A stretch of 64,000 nucleotides of DNA from Ascarosepion bandense. Taxonomy: Eukaryota > Mollusca > Cephalopoda > Sepiida > Sepiidae. The notes under the pieces are model-generated. The model worked only from the letters and a program-made list of their open reading frames with translations, was not told where the DNA came from and made no database searches. Shown here piece after piece: positions 45,284 through 58,330 of the stretch. The stretch lies in NCBI GenBank assembly GCA_037127315.1, contig JBBBDQ010001454.1:1786001-1850000 (forward strand), read 5' to 3'. Position numbers and translations under genes: made by a program. Each line of letters begins with the position of its first letter. The first letter of the stretch is position 1.

Positions 45284-45430
45284 TGTACTGAGCGCCCATA
45301 GCTCAGAGATAGAATCACCGACTGATGCCAATTCGAGCGGGTCTCAATCCTTGGTAAAAAGCAATCGGATGTCTAACCCTACTGATGAGCTGTGATATAT
45401 CAAAATAGATCTGTCTGCGGATGACTATAT
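45284..45430 (+). mobile_element. Possible tRNA-derived SINE (family 3)
   Basis: 'gcgcccatagctcagagat' looks like a tRNA 5' region with A box, and 'gcgggtctcaatcctt' like a B box, 35 bases later. It ends with 'gtctgcggatgactatata'; a similar end 'gtctgcggataaccatata' recurs at 62,868. Only one copy with a head is visible. Confidence 0.4.
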
Positions 45431-46927
45431 ATATATATATGTCTGTAAATTCAGATAAAATTTAGAGGGGAAATAGCCATTTTCAACACATCAGTTTAAG
45501 ACATGCATTATCAACCCCATTTAATCAAACAATAAGGAAACATTCCAATGCCGGAGGCAGGGGCTAGCATAGGAAGGGATGGGGGAATATTGGCTATTAT
45601 AGGGTTAAGCTAGAGGAATCTTAGTAGTAATTTCTCTTATGGTAGTGGGATGCATGTGGCTTGACCATTGGGTTAGTAGTTGTAGGTAGGAGGAAATGTT
45701 ACTGCTTCACCAAAATTGTGAATAAATGGAAGAATGTAATAATTATTGTAAATTTAAATTTATTTCTCTGACGACACGTATTAATGATTTTTCTACGTTT
45801 ATTCAGTAGTACCCTCTGATATTGAAATTTTAATATAGAAAAAAATATATATATATTTGTCCAGTATTTACAGCCTTATAGGAAGACCGATATTACGTAA
45901 ATATTCAGTACATTTTTCTTTGTTTCCAAAGAAACTTTCTTGTTTCATGATATTTTAATTAGCTGAGCTTTTAAAAGGCATATCCCAATGCGCCTTCAGA
46001 TTTTATGAGACGTTTGAGAGACACGGAAAACTTTCATCATTTTGACAGCTTGATCAATCCATTCATTCTCCGTATGTTTGGGTAGCACTTAGTGTAATTG
46101 TCATTTTTCTCGCTTTTGCAGAGGTCGCTGTAATTAATTGCAATATGTGACGCTAATTGCCGCTTTTTTTGTCTATGATTTTTAACATATAATCATAAGA
46201 GTTTTACGCAAATCAATCCTATTTTACGAAACAAATCCAAAAAATAGCAAACAAACTAAGAAAACATGTCCGATTAATAAGCTTGATAAAAATACGTTAT
46301 GAATTTAAGATAACAGAATTGCGCAGAATGATGCCTTTCACTAAAATACGACGCTGCGTCTCAAATTATTGGCAACTTTTAGTTCATCCTATTCTTGAGA
46401 AAACTAATGTAAGTACCTGCAAAAATATTTGCACAATCAATGTGCAGGGACTTCGCATCTATATAAATTATAATAGTCAACATGTCATACTTGCGGGTTT
46501 TCTATCTTATACATTATTTGAAATAATCAATTAAATCTTGTAATTAATGAACGCGCAAAAATTTTGTAAAGGCAAATATCAAAAACAGTGTTATTGCAAA
46601 AATGACAAAATTATGAAGACAACATTATATTGAATATATATTATATATTTTAAGTTTTTAAACTAGTTTTAGAATACAGTCAGCCATTGATTTTCTAAAC
46701 TGTTGTCTTTCTTAAAGTAAAGCAAACTGCCCAGATACAGCGTAGCATTCTACATTCATTTTAACTTGTAAATTGGCGTCAGCCAAACTCTTCAGATTAA
46801 AGTCGAGTGAATAAATTGGACAATTTATCAAACGAGCCTTTGAAATTTGTTTCATTCTTATATAAGTTAGTTTTCCTTACCGAATGTGATGGGGTACTGT
46901 TGTGCATAATAATTACCTTAACACTAT
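45431..46927. other. Noncoding DNA
   Basis: No gene recognised; the 83-residue frame at 46,283-46,534 has no recognisable motif. Confidence 0.4.
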
Positions 46928-47000
46928 CTGGAACTCGGCATGGGCCCATCACTTTAACACCTTATAGGTGGTAAAGTAATGGGACTATGCAGAGTTCCAG
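46928..47000. repeat. Compact 73-nt hairpin
   Basis: Arms of 34 bases pair at 29 positions (plus one G-U if RNA) around a 5-nt TTATA loop. The left arm starts 'ctggaactcggcatggg' and the right arm ends 'gcagagttccag'. Confidence 0.75.
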
Positions 47001-47967
47001 TGCAAATCGGCATAGACAAGGCGTAACACCATTCCAAAACATCACACCATCCCAAAACATCACACCACTGTCTTCTTGGCATTTCAACAAGACTCCATTA
47101 GTCTGACCATTAATCACTGAAAATAACGGTTGAAAACATCTTTCTTATATTCTATTTATAGGTTCAAAGGAGCTTAGTTTTTGGTCCTACATATTTTGCC
47201 ACTTGATTTAGAAGCAGACGTTTTGTGCTTTTCTGAACTTTCTCGCTACCACGAGACTAACAAAAAAGACAGGTTTTTTCAAACTTATCTCTTGATAAGC
47301 TTGGCGGAAGAAAGATATCAAATTACTCTAATCATACTTGCATCAGTGTTGTTCAGGATTTTAAACGAAAATTCTCAGTTTGTTAGCACTAATCGGAACT
47401 TTTTTATTTCTAATTTAAAAAAAATATCTTGTGATTGGTCAAAACGTCATTACAGCCCATATTTAAGCTTGAAAATTGTAAAGTAGCTCTTAATTTAAAA
47501 CTTCGACATTCAGGACATTTCATACTGCCATTTTTTAATCTGCGTAAAACGAACCAGCTTTCATTTTAACTGCGCAGGTAGATCCTGCCATCATTTATAT
47601 TCTAATACGTAATTATGTATCGATGCAATATGAAATCATTAATTTCTGTCTGAACTGGCACCTTTATTTAATCTAGGAGAATAGAATGTTCTCACTCCAC
47701 TAGCCATATTTAAGAATATCTCGTCTAGTTCTTACTTTTGGCACTGTCCAGTTATTACTCGGCCTGTTTCGACTGTTTAACCCTAACTCGAACCTGGTGT
47801 TGAATAGACGATTACAATATCATCAGATTCACAGACCAACGCTGATATACACGAGATTAAAAATGAATCCACCTTATTTCTTTTCATATAACATATAAGC
47901 ATAACATACAACCGCTAGAAATATTTATGCAATGAAATAAACGTTTTACTAATCAACAATTTTTTTT
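47001..47967. other. Noncoding DNA
   Basis: A 101-residue plus-strand frame (47,181-47,486) has ordinary composition, but I recognise no family and see no splice context. Not called as a gene. Confidence 0.35.
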
Positions 47968-48055
47968 ATTATTTATATTCGGACAATTGTTCACAGCTTT
48001 GTTTATAATAAAAATAAAGATGAGAACAATAGTTCTAATGTAAATAACGATAATT
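47968..48055. mobile_element. Foldback repeat element, copy 5 (internally deleted)
   Basis: 'tttatattcggacaattgttc' is followed within 30 bases by its near complement ending 'gttctaatgtaaata'. Only the arm tips of the family remain. Confidence 0.6.
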
Positions 48056-48406
48056 ACTAATCCATGAAATCTAGGCTGATATTTTGTTAGATACCGTATG
48101 TATAACCTCACATCTGTATCTTGATGCATAGACGTCAAAATTTTACACGTGTACGAAGGTTTGCGGAGGAAAACTCTTTTTAACTCTACTAAGATTCTAT
48201 TTTTTAAGATAATCAGAGCTGAGTGCTTTTGAGCACAGGGATTATGTCGTTATGCGTGGCTTTCATTATACTTCCTTTAAAATGCATTGACGACTATCGC
48301 AGGTCACTTTATCGCAAGAGAACTTCTTTAATGACTCATTTTTCTATGTCCTTGCGGCAGTGGTTTTGAAACGGTACGGCACGACTTATAGGTGCGGCGG
48401 AAGAAG

Positions 48407-48581
48407 ATAGTTCGCCTTTATTTGGGTATGTCGTAATTTCTAATTATTCTTCATGGCACAATCTACATATTTGCCCACCAATGTAAGGCTTGGCTGTTTT
48501 TACAATCTTCCACGTTATGTGTAGACTGTACCAAGAAGAAAGATTAGAAATTATGACATACCCAAATAAAGACGAACTGTT
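48407..48581. repeat. Palindrome with ~65-bp arms
   Basis: The left arm 48,407-48,471 and right arm 48,517-48,581 are inverted copies at about 85% identity ('tttatttgggtatgtc' against 'gacatacccaaataaa'), with a ~45-base spacer. Frames on both strands thus encode similar peptides. Confidence 0.85.
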
Positions 48582-48946
48582 AAATGAAACAACAGAAATT
48601 ATGACAAAATGCATCCACACTAAGAAATACCTTTTAGGTTCATACAACCATGGAAGAAAATGTCATAATTCGTTTGAATATAAACAAAGTACATCCTCTG
48701 CCACGTGAACGTTCAGATAAAACACCGTTACAAGAGCGTTCTTAAAAAGAAAAACAGTAAAAGGTAAAATCAGTTATTAAAAATCGCCTGAAGAAACCAC
48801 TCATGGTGGAAACCAAGGTAGCGAAATAACTCATTTAAAAATGAAAAATATTCAAAAGTTCAACAATATCATTGTATAGAACACTTTTTAATACAAATGT
48901 GTACTGGTCTAACCCTATTAGGACCAAAAACCTAGTATTAAACAAT

Positions 48947-49016
<70 letters not shown>

Positions 49017-49221
49017 TTAAATTATAAATTATAATTATACTTAGTACCCGAATTGCTTAATTATTTACTAAAATTTTTTTACAAGAATTTACCTAAAATA
49101 AAGCTCAAAGTCACTCAATTTATTGTTAAAACGTTAATGACGAATAAGGATGGCGTGATATAAATGAAAGAGGATGTTATACAAAGTGAAAATCATGAGG
49201 ATAAAGGAAATAGATAAAAAT
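48582..49221. other. Noncoding DNA with a long (AT)n
   Basis: About 31 AT units at 48,949-49,013. A 'cctgaagaaaccactcatgg' repeat-end-like motif lies near 48,788. No gene. Confidence 0.5.
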
Positions 49222-49312
49222 TGACCATGGCACAACGGCTGAAACTAGATGATAACAACAACAAAGATAAAAAAAACTGTCCGAATGTAAATAGTGTAAA
49301 TAAGTTACTAAT
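49222..49312 (+). mobile_element. Foldback repeat element, copy 6 (one arm)
   Basis: 'gcacaacggctgaaact' to 'ctgtccgaatgtaaatagtg' matches the right arm of copies 1 and 2. Confidence 0.6.
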
Positions 49313-50647
49313 CTCTTAAATTCAGACAGAAATGTCTTAAAGATATTAAGATTGTCATGTTTTTGAATGCATTCACACAAAATGGCCGTTCCTAGATAAA
49401 AGTGCTCTGGGTGGAATTTCTTATATTTGAAACAAAGAAGAAATGTAGATAATTTGACTCTGTGCAAGTAGAGTGGCATGTCCGAGTGGAATGAAAAATG
49501 GGGCTGATCTTGACATTTGACATGGAAATAGCGATATAATGAGCTGATCATTTCTAACAACCTTAGTAATGTATGAGTTCCACTAAAGGTCTTCAATGAA
49601 ACTGAGAGCCAATAGACCTTCAAAGCATGAAGCCATACTGTGAGTGCAATCGTTCATGAAGAACCCCTAGACTTATAAACTAATAAAAAGTTTCTGAACC
49701 TCCCTTTTTATTGAACCCATCCCTTGACTTATTAAACACGGGAGAATTACTAGCTAGCTAGCTCTCTAGATATGTAGATAACAGTCATATGCCTGTTAAT
49801 GTATTCAGATGTCTCTTATTTTCTTCCCATCTCTGTGTTTATTGTTTGAGTTTCATGGGGGTTTTTATGATCAAAGGCTAACTATAGTTGGACCATTTCC
49901 ATGAATTATGACACTACATAATCAGTTCAGTCTGATTAATTTTTAGCTTCTTTTATCAGCAGTGTACAAGCAGTATTTGTTCGTATGATATCCATTTGCT
50001 AATACACATGATTAATTTTTTCATTGCTTTTATCTGGATGTTTATCTATCCTTGCTTTACATGTTTGTTATATATGTTCGATGGTATTGGTTTCGAAAGA
50101 GAGTTTATCAATTTCGCGGACGGTTGGGTAGACAAAGTGAGCTACTTTATTGGAAAACATTAAAATAAGCCCCCAAAGCCTCATCGTTAAATATATTCCA
50201 ACTGATGCTTATAGCTGAAAGAATTGTGATGTTTTTCTTTTGGCTTCTGCTTATACTCGAGTATAGTAAGCCACTGTTTGATAATCTATTGTAACTGAAT
50301 GATTTTCTTTGAAATTCTTAGGCAGTTTTATGCTTATCGTTTGCTTTTTACCTTATGTGCTTTGTTCAAATTCTTTTGATCGTTTAAAATAGTCACTGCG
50401 CCGTCGAATATTCCGGAATTGATGGAATACAAAAGATCTACATATATTCAGATTTAATAAATCATAAAAATAACTTGGAAATTTTATTTGTGGATTAAGG
50501 GTTTGTGATCATGTAGTCAGTACATATACAGTTTCAATACGCATGATTATAGTAACAAAAATGTCAAGCATAGCGTTTTCTCAGTCTGTTAATATTCAAA
50601 TTCTATATTTCTATCTTAATCTGTTCATATCTTTCCCTCTCTCCATT

Positions 50648-50650
<3 letters not shown>
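49313..50650. other. Noncoding DNA
   Basis: A minus-strand frame (49,177-49,623) of 148 residues spans the foldback arm and is not supported as a gene. Nothing else seen. Confidence 0.4.
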
Positions 50651-50725
<75 letters not shown>

Positions 50726-50765
50726 TAGGATGATATGGTCATATTTAGATAAAGAACCTGAATGG

Positions 50766-50816
<51 letters not shown>
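50651..50816. repeat. (AT)n(AG)n and (AT)n arrays
   Basis: 50,651-50,725 is AT then AG; 50,767-50,816 is a pure AT run of about 24 units. Confidence 0.95.
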
Positions 50817-50818
<2 letters not shown>

Positions 50819-52023
50819 CTAAACACATACTGTCAAATATAAGAGTCAATGAATCAATGAATGCCTATTATGTTTAATCATGAGCCGTTTTAGACATCGT
50901 ATTTTGGCTTTAAGTTCAGTTGAAAGTAAAGACAAAAAATCTCCAACATTTAGATAATTTTTTATTAAGTTGGTTCTAAGCTTTCGGCTCACATGAGCCA
51001 CCTTCAGAGACGTTACAGGGACGTTAACATAAAAACACCCACCATCAAAGACGATTTTATCTTATGTTGAGAAAAAACTTTGCTAAGCAACGACAACAGT
51101 CACCAAATAGCAAACGCAGCTCGTAAATGTGTAATGCGGTTCTATGACGTCACACCGCGGAAGAGCCCGAAATGTTAACAAAACCATATATTTAAATACA
51201 ATATGATGCGCTATGACCATATTTAAACATGATTTTATTAAGTGTGGGTTGTTTCATTTTAATGTAAATGGCCTCCAATATCTGAAAGTTCTTTTTACTG
51301 TGTGTATGAGTGAGTATTATTGTATTGTTGACTAAAATCTCTCTACCTGACTATGTTTTTCTAAGAAATGTTGTTTAATTGAACTCTGATCAGAAAAGTG
51401 TCAGGTAAGTCTACGGGAGAGCGTGGTTGTAGTAAATCCAATATATATATTGTTTTAGAAATCTTTAAAAGAAACCTTTTTCGTCCAGAATTTTTTCAGG
51501 AAGATTCGTTGGAACAAAATCATGAAATAAGATAATCATAAACGGTGAATCTGAAAAAAGTGCATGGCGAGTAAATAAAGAGCCACGACAAAAACAAATT
51601 ATTACTAAAAATAAATTGAGGCAAATAAAATCATAGTGAGTATAAAATAGAAAAAATGTATTTACAATCCACTCCTGGGACTCAAAGAACGAAGACAGTT
51701 CACCTTTTGTCTGTAAAATGTCAGTTGATAAAACTTCATATAAACAGCCTCTAAAAAACGTAAATGTTTATCTTGACACAGTTAGTTTGTGAGTCAGCGA
51801 TTGGACTACATTCAGTAAACAACCGGGGTTGCACTTTGAAATATCCTGACAAAGCGTTTAGGGAAAAGAGCAATGCTCTGTCAGATAAATATTTACAATT
51901 TTTAGATGCGGTTTATATAAAGAATTTTAAGAAGCTTTCACCAACTACTAACACTATATAAAATATTACTAATATTAATATGGTAATGGTATAATTAACA
52001 GTTTCCCGACAAGGAAACGTTTA
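50817..52023. other. Noncoding DNA with a repeat-end motif
   Basis: On the minus strand at 51,008-50,981, CTGAAGG, a GGCTC/GAGCC stem and GAAAGC resemble the hammerhead-like repeat ends elsewhere. No coding recognised in 51.0-52.0 kb. Confidence 0.4.
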
Positions 52024-52434
52024 TCATTCATTAATTGAGCAGACCGTACTTTTTTTGGCAGAAGTGCATGAAGTTGCCGTGATGCGTAAGTTAAAAAATT
52101 CAAAATAAGTATTGATTTTTGTTGTATTTGTAAAACGGGATTCATGCTTGGTCAATTTTGCCAATAAACTAGAATGATGTCTGTACAATTGGAAGAACGG
52201 GGACGGGCGTAACGGAAGCCTGTAATGTGATGCGTTGATGTTGTGACGCAGTTTCTCTAGCATCATTTGGAAGGAGTTTGAATGTTTTTTGAACTTCATT
52301 ATGGACACAATAATAAACAGGTCTTTCTCAAATGAATCCAGAAATTTGCAAGTAGGTGGCATTTTCTGAGGTTTCAGATATCCACTTTTTGGTCTTGTGT
52401 GTCGGAGAGAAATAGGTAGAAATGCTCTTTCCAC
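52024..52434 (-). pseudogene. Possible retroelement-derived reading frame
   Basis: 136 residues with normal composition. The block 'FEKDLFIIVSIMKFKKHSNS' and following 'FQMMLEK' resemble a stretch that recurs in uncharacterised reverse-transcriptase-containing ORFs of aquatic invertebrates. I rely on memory of style, not an alignment. No RT motif is present. It could instead be a chance frame. Confidence 0.3.
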
Positions 52435-52716
52435 CGCAGCCTCTTCACAAAGTTGACCTTATTTGTGAGGAAATTGTTGAATGAATGCAGACTGGGATAA
52501 GGAATATTTTTCAGGAAATATTCCGGGTAGAATTTATCCATGATATGTCAGTGAGAGAAATTTTGAATTCACAAAAAATCTGAGAGAGCTCCACTACGTT
52601 TATAGAAGCATATGTATATATATGCAGAAGTACGTCCAGAGACATTAACTTATCATCATAATGATGATCTGATAATCGTGCTTTTGTGGTAAAAATATGT
52701 TGATTTCTAAGAGCAG
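52435..52716. other. Noncoding DNA
   Basis: Possibly continues the retroelement-like frame (a stop lies near 52,480). Nothing further. Confidence 0.3.
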
Positions 52717-52833
52717 CTTAGATGTGGCACGAAACCGAAAGTATTGGACACCCAGTGAGGATCAAACTCACTACTCAATTGAAATGGTTTTAGCCAGACA
52801 AGCATGCTCACCATTACACCATTCCGAGGTGCC
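52717..52833 (-). mobile_element. tRNA-derived SINE (family 2)
   Basis: Minus strand: head 'ggaatggtgtaatggtgag', B-box part 'gagtttgatcctcactggg', then 'tgtccaatactttcggt'. This is the family at 19.99 kb. Confidence 0.7.
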
Positions 52834-53530
52834 ATTTTATCCTAGTGGAAATGATTGCAAGTCACTTTCCCCTCCTCATTTTATATGCAGAAGTATGCAA
52901 ATGCATGCTGGAATTTTTTCCTAGCCAGAAAAACAGGTCGGGCTTCTGTTTCATCTGATTCAGTCTCGGTCTGTTTTGTTTCAAAGTCAAAACGCTACGT
53001 ATCCTTGTCTGAACTTGCTCTTGTTTGTCAACATCATTTCTTAGCTTGTGAACTTTTGCGCCATATTTCTCCTGCTTTCTGTTAATTTACCTTGTATATA
53101 TTGTTTGCTTGATTTATATTACTTTTTTGACTTGTTCTTTTATTCTTCTTGTTACTGCTTGTTACAAACAGTGAAAATTCTTTTTGTCGGACATTTCTGT
53201 TACTTATTTTACATTTAAGCATAACCAGTTGCTCTACAAACTAAGTTACTATTTTAAATCTGGGTTTCTAGACGTATTTCTGCTTATTATTACAACTCTA
53301 TCTTAGTAAAGTTTTCCATTATTTGTCTTTTTATGCAATATGCACTGAACACTATCGACGTTTGGTAAACCTGCTTATTTTTTCAGCTTTGTATTCTCTA
53401 CGACTTATTTTTGTGCTTGACTTGAACATTTATGTTGGCTCATAAATACGCATTCAAACAAAAACACGCACACACATACATTTATATATACATACATAGA
53501 TACATAGATGCATACATACATACATACATA
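52834..53530. other. Noncoding DNA
   Basis: A short CATA repeat lies at 53,488-53,532. No gene. Confidence 0.4.
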
Positions 53531-54120
53531 CAGGGGGTAGACAAAATAATAGAAATACCTTGTATCATAATAGAATAATTTGGACAATTTGATTAAACTG
53601 TCAAAAGCTGGTCCTTTTTTATGTTTGCCTATTTAATATTAATAGTACTTTATTTTTTATTTATTTTGCTGAAATTGTTGTTTATTAAAATCAACTGTCA
53701 GAATTATTTATGTATTTTAAGCAATCAACTTTATCCTATGGTTCAGTAACTGTTTCCGGAGATAAATATCATGTTTCAGGATGATAATGCATCTGTCGCT
53801 GAATAGCATGAGAAACATTGTAGTGAAGTAGAACATCTTATTTGGCCACCTCAGTACCCATATTTCAACATCATTGAACATTTATTTCGCTTTAGAAAAA
53901 CACGCGTGGATTCGATATTCTCCACCATCATCAATGAAAAAATGGGAGACTCTTTTTGCTAGAGAATAGAGAAAAATCTCATTGAAAACAATTCAAATAT
54001 TGTAAGAGTCAATTCCACCCAGAATTCAAGCTGTAATTACTGCCAAAAGCGGTCCTACCTCACACTGAATAAATTCGCTTGAAACTTCAAGGTGTGTTTA
54101 TTATTTTGTTCATCCGCTGT
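53531..54120 (+). mobile_element. Internally deleted Tc1-like transposon
   Basis: The terminal inverted repeats 'gtagacaaaataatagaaat' (left) and its counterpart at 54,080-54,115 (right) bracket ~590 bp. In between, plus-strand frames keep 'FQDDNA' (second catalytic Asp region) and 'WPPQYPYFNIIEHLF' (the third catalytic residue, Glu). Stops interrupt both. The first Asp and N-terminal domain are gone. An (AT)n array begins directly at the right end. Confidence 0.7.

Positions 54121-54174
<54 letters not shown>
54121..54174. repeat. (AT)n microsatellite
   Basis: About 26 AT units directly next to a transposon end. Confidence 0.95.
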
Positions 54175-54177
<3 letters not shown>

Positions 54178-54507
54178 AATAGAGTTCACACACTCTCTAG
54201 TAACCGTCTGTTTCTGCAGAAAATTGTATTCCAACATGAAACAGACAATTGACACTCGGTGTTGATCTCTGTGTCCACACTGCTTATATATACAAACGTT
54301 GTATTCCGAATATTGTATTTAGGTAGCAAATGTTCTTTAAGGCAAAGATGAAAACAACAAACATTTTGTGCTGATTGATTTTAAGTATCCAAATTATTAA
54401 TGATCCTTCTCAGACAAGAAAAAAATTCCGATAGAAACTTTCAAAAGTTTATTTCGGAAGAAAGAGAAAAAGTGAGTGTTGTGACTTAGGCACGGTGTGA
54501 CGTGTTA

Positions 54508-54580
<73 letters not shown>

Positions 54581-55737
54581 TAAGATCCGGAGTCTTAAAT
54601 TAAAAATGGGTAATTAGTTTTCAAATAGTTTATTTCAAGTGTTATTTGTAGGTGGATACCTGTATTTGAGCAAGCTCTCCGCTTATTTTAAACATTATTT
54701 ATTTTCATCTAGCATCCTGGATACTTGAAAACATTTAATGACCCCTAAGGTAGGATATTAACCTGCGTTTCTATTTACAGGAGAAACCGTCATCTGTACT
54801 AGCATGCTTTTAGTATTCGGCTACATACATTTTGTGTTTTATTGATCAACTTTTCCAAATAACAAATGATCCTCTGCAGACAATGAGAAAATTCAGCCAG
54901 AAATTGCCTGGAGTTTATTTCGGAAGAAATATGGTCTAAGCTTTCTACTTCCTCATGTGATCATCAATACTGAGCATTTTACCCTATAAATATGACATAC
55001 CGCATAGCTATATTTTATGCTTTTAAGTAGAATGTAGAATGTATACGAAACAAAAATGTAGATTATGAGACAAGGTGAAAAATATTCTTCGTTGACATGT
55101 GTTAGATTCGGTGTTTTCTGCTTGGAACGAAAAACAACTCTATAACAACCACTATCGAACATAACATTAATCTAAAATGCATTAACAAAACCTATAAAAC
55201 AATACCAGATATAAATACTAATGAACTAGATTTCAGTAATAAGACAAAGGCAGGAATATGTATTATACAAATTCTTAATGGTTTAAATCAGCGAAATACC
55301 GGGAAACCTAAAAAAAACTCTATGAGCATCTCACAGATAGGCTGCATATCAACACTTTAAGTGCAATCACAATAAAATATCTCGTAATAATTTCGTCCTA
55401 ATAAATACTAAATTAATTTTTGTCCTTTTTGTCCTAAAAAATCACAATCATTTGACTTGTGTGTGTATATATGTAATTAGATAATGACAGATATCCTTTG
55501 TATCATTTCATTTTCATGAAGGCAAATAAGTTTTCTGGAAATAATAATATCTACGGTTGCTCCTGCAACCTTTGTAAATGATTGATATAGAATAATGTTT
55601 TTATTTTTTTCTAACTTGGCTAAATTTCGAATCCGTCAGATACTAATGTACTTAGTGCTATAATCTACAGTCATATAGGCATAAATAGACAGATAGATAA
55701 TATGAACAGACTAAGATAGATAGATAAGATCAGATTG

Positions 55738-55776
<39 letters not shown>

Positions 55777-56396
55777 AAGAAAAATCTATCTATCTATCTA
55801 GCGAGATAGATACGTGTGAGCAGAGACAGACACGTGGGTATATAAATATTGAGAATATATTATTTTTGTGTTATACAATTTTATATATTTTTTATAAATT
55901 TAAGAGGGATGATGAAAATTTTGCTGTTCGAATTAGTTGCGAATTCAAAGCAAGTTTTGAATTTCGGTCAGAATTTTGGAACTAGGTGAAGCCGATAAAT
56001 TTAGGTTAATGCAAAACGAAGAAAGGAAAAATGTAAAATACTCACTGCGTAGAGATTTAGAGCAAAATATGTCCATTAGTCCACAGAAAAGGACGTATTA
56101 ATAACGAAAGGCGGACGAACGCTCTAGGCATTTGTGAACATGTAAGAACTCATGTTTAACAATCGGTACAAAAAAAAGTCCCCAAACGTAGACTAATGGA
56201 GCGATCACATCCCTGTCTTTTGAAAACTGGTCTGTCTTTCATAGAATTTTGAAATGGAAAGAAACATGAAACCACTTCACTTTTTCCCAATAAATTCATT
56301 GAAATTCACAAATATCAAATATAAGGAATTTGAGCAGAGTTATAATCACCTACGTTCAGGAAGGAGATAACATTCAGGCAAGTGTGATAGGTAATA
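54175..56396. other. Noncoding DNA with tetranucleotide arrays
   Basis: (CTAT)n passing into (AT)n at 54,509-54,578. (GATA)n followed by its inverted (CTAT)n at 55,736-55,800, able to fold back. No gene. Confidence 0.6.
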
Positions 56397-56663
56397 GATG
56401 CTTGGGTGATCATGTCTCACAAAAACATCATTGACTGGGCAGAAGATTTGTTTCCGTAGTAGGTTACCATTACTTTCTTGTTGCCGACCAAATCCATAGA
56501 ACCCAATCTAACCTGCTATTTAACCCATAGCTGGAGGGAGAATTTACGAATTAATACCTTTCCCAAGAGTATTTACGCGTAAGAATGCAACGAATTCAGG
56601 TGGAATTTAAACTCGGCTCCCGATTTCTCGTTTCGATCCGAGATCCACTGCACCACAAATGCC
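56397..56663 (-). mobile_element. tRNA-derived SINE (family 1)
   Basis: Reverse copy: tail 'gatgcttgggtgatcatgtc' at the left, head 'ccactgcaccacaaatgc' at the right. It is diverged; the B box is altered ('gaatttaaactcggct'). Confidence 0.75.
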
Positions 56664-58330
56664 GTTAGGTAGATAATTTCTTTAGGAATTTATGATTTGT
56701 TCCTTTGTCAAACGTAACATTCAGACTTCATTTTGCCCAGTGTTTTGAAATCGTTTTTCAATCAGCGCCCCCTTTAGAGACGAACATTTTGTCAAATTAA
56801 ATTTCGAAGATTATACAGAATTCTTATTTCGCAGCAAGACAACACTTATGTATTAATGCAAAAATAATTTTAATATTATTATCATTTCTATTATAAATGC
56901 CAATGATTAAAATGATAAAAATAACTTTTAATTGTTAGCTTATCTCAATGTTTTTATTGCGAAGGTTGACTTTGGTGCTTACTTGCTAAGACTCTAGATT
57001 CCATTTTTCTTAGATGTAATCGTAGATTTCTTTGTTTTGTAATTTGCAGGCGTTTTTGAAATTTAGTTAGAAGCTGTATCACTGCGTTGAAAACACAGTC
57101 AGCTATGTAGGGAGCTATAAAGCAATGAAGAAAAGTTTAATAGCTTCCCACATCTTTAGAGATCTTACAGAAAATTTATTTTGTAGCCAATATTCAATAA
57201 TTATTAAAAATTTGAAAATAAAAATAGATAAATACTCTGAGTGTGTTAACCCACCAATGAAAAACAAATTCGGTGTCCCCTTTAAGCATAACAGTTTTCA
57301 CAAGGTGGCACTAGTGCCTACGTTGGGAAACACTTGTTTAGCTGAATAGATTGACATCACATTCTGAAATCAGCCAGTATTTATCGTCAGGATCTTGGAG
57401 TACTGATCTTTGACATTAAGTCAAATGAATATCAGAACTGTTGTGTTCTCATCGTGAAACAGTTGCCTTGTCACAAGGCAATGCAACCAATTGATCTATA
57501 TCAACTTCGGAGTGACATGTCATTTGCTGATCAGTTGTCTTGGGTCAAGCAATAGACAATAAGTTTCCATTTACGAAAGATAACTGACGTTTGAATATTT
57601 AAAGTGACAAATTAAAAACATGTTTCTTAAATACAAGTTTTATTATATACAAAGTTAAGATATTTTTGCCTTTATGATTTACAAATATGTTTATATTAAT
57701 ATGAAACTCTAGGCAGATATTATTACTAAAAAAGATACCGTACATCATTCAAGTGTATAATTCTTTTTATTACTTCTATTTTTATTATTGGTTAATATAA
57801 CTATTTACTCAGTAGCAATTCCACGTGGGGAGAAAGGGGCCAAGCCAAAACCCCGAACATTGGCTGAATCCTCGGTTGGCCTACAACTTTTATAAGCTTC
57901 AAAAATTTATGAAATTGATCAGGCTCTGATTTTCATAAGATTTAATATTCAGCACTTTTCTCTCTTCATTTAACTTTTCATTTAGCATTTTAGGACACAT
58001 ACAGAGACCAATTTGAAAGAAAAACAAACAAAATAAAACAACCAGATAGATAGAAACAGACATGTTGTTAGGGAAAGAAAAACACGTGGTTAGGTTTGCT
58101 CTCCACCTCCTCAGAAAAATCTCCGTTCCTAAGTGCCCCCTCCCACTTTCAGAATTCTACTGTATTTACTACTTGAAATAACCTATTTTACTTGATTCTT
58201 AATAGCAAAATATCGAAGAGAATTCAATATCGGAAAAATCATCAACATCTGATTTGTTGTCATTTGTTCTCTAAATTTTTAATTCATTTTTCTCTTTTGG
58301 TCGAGTAGGTAGCTGCGTCACAGACTTTAT
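56664..58330. other. Noncoding DNA
   Basis: Nothing recognised; the short frame at 57,125-57,349 is unsupported. Confidence 0.4.

Noticed and set aside
47181..47486. 101-residue plus-strand frame
   Set aside because: No recognisable motif, no splice context and AT-rich surroundings; expected by chance in 64 kb.
49177..49623. 148-residue minus-strand frame
   Set aside because: It runs through a foldback arm and low-complexity sequence; no family resemblance that I can defend.
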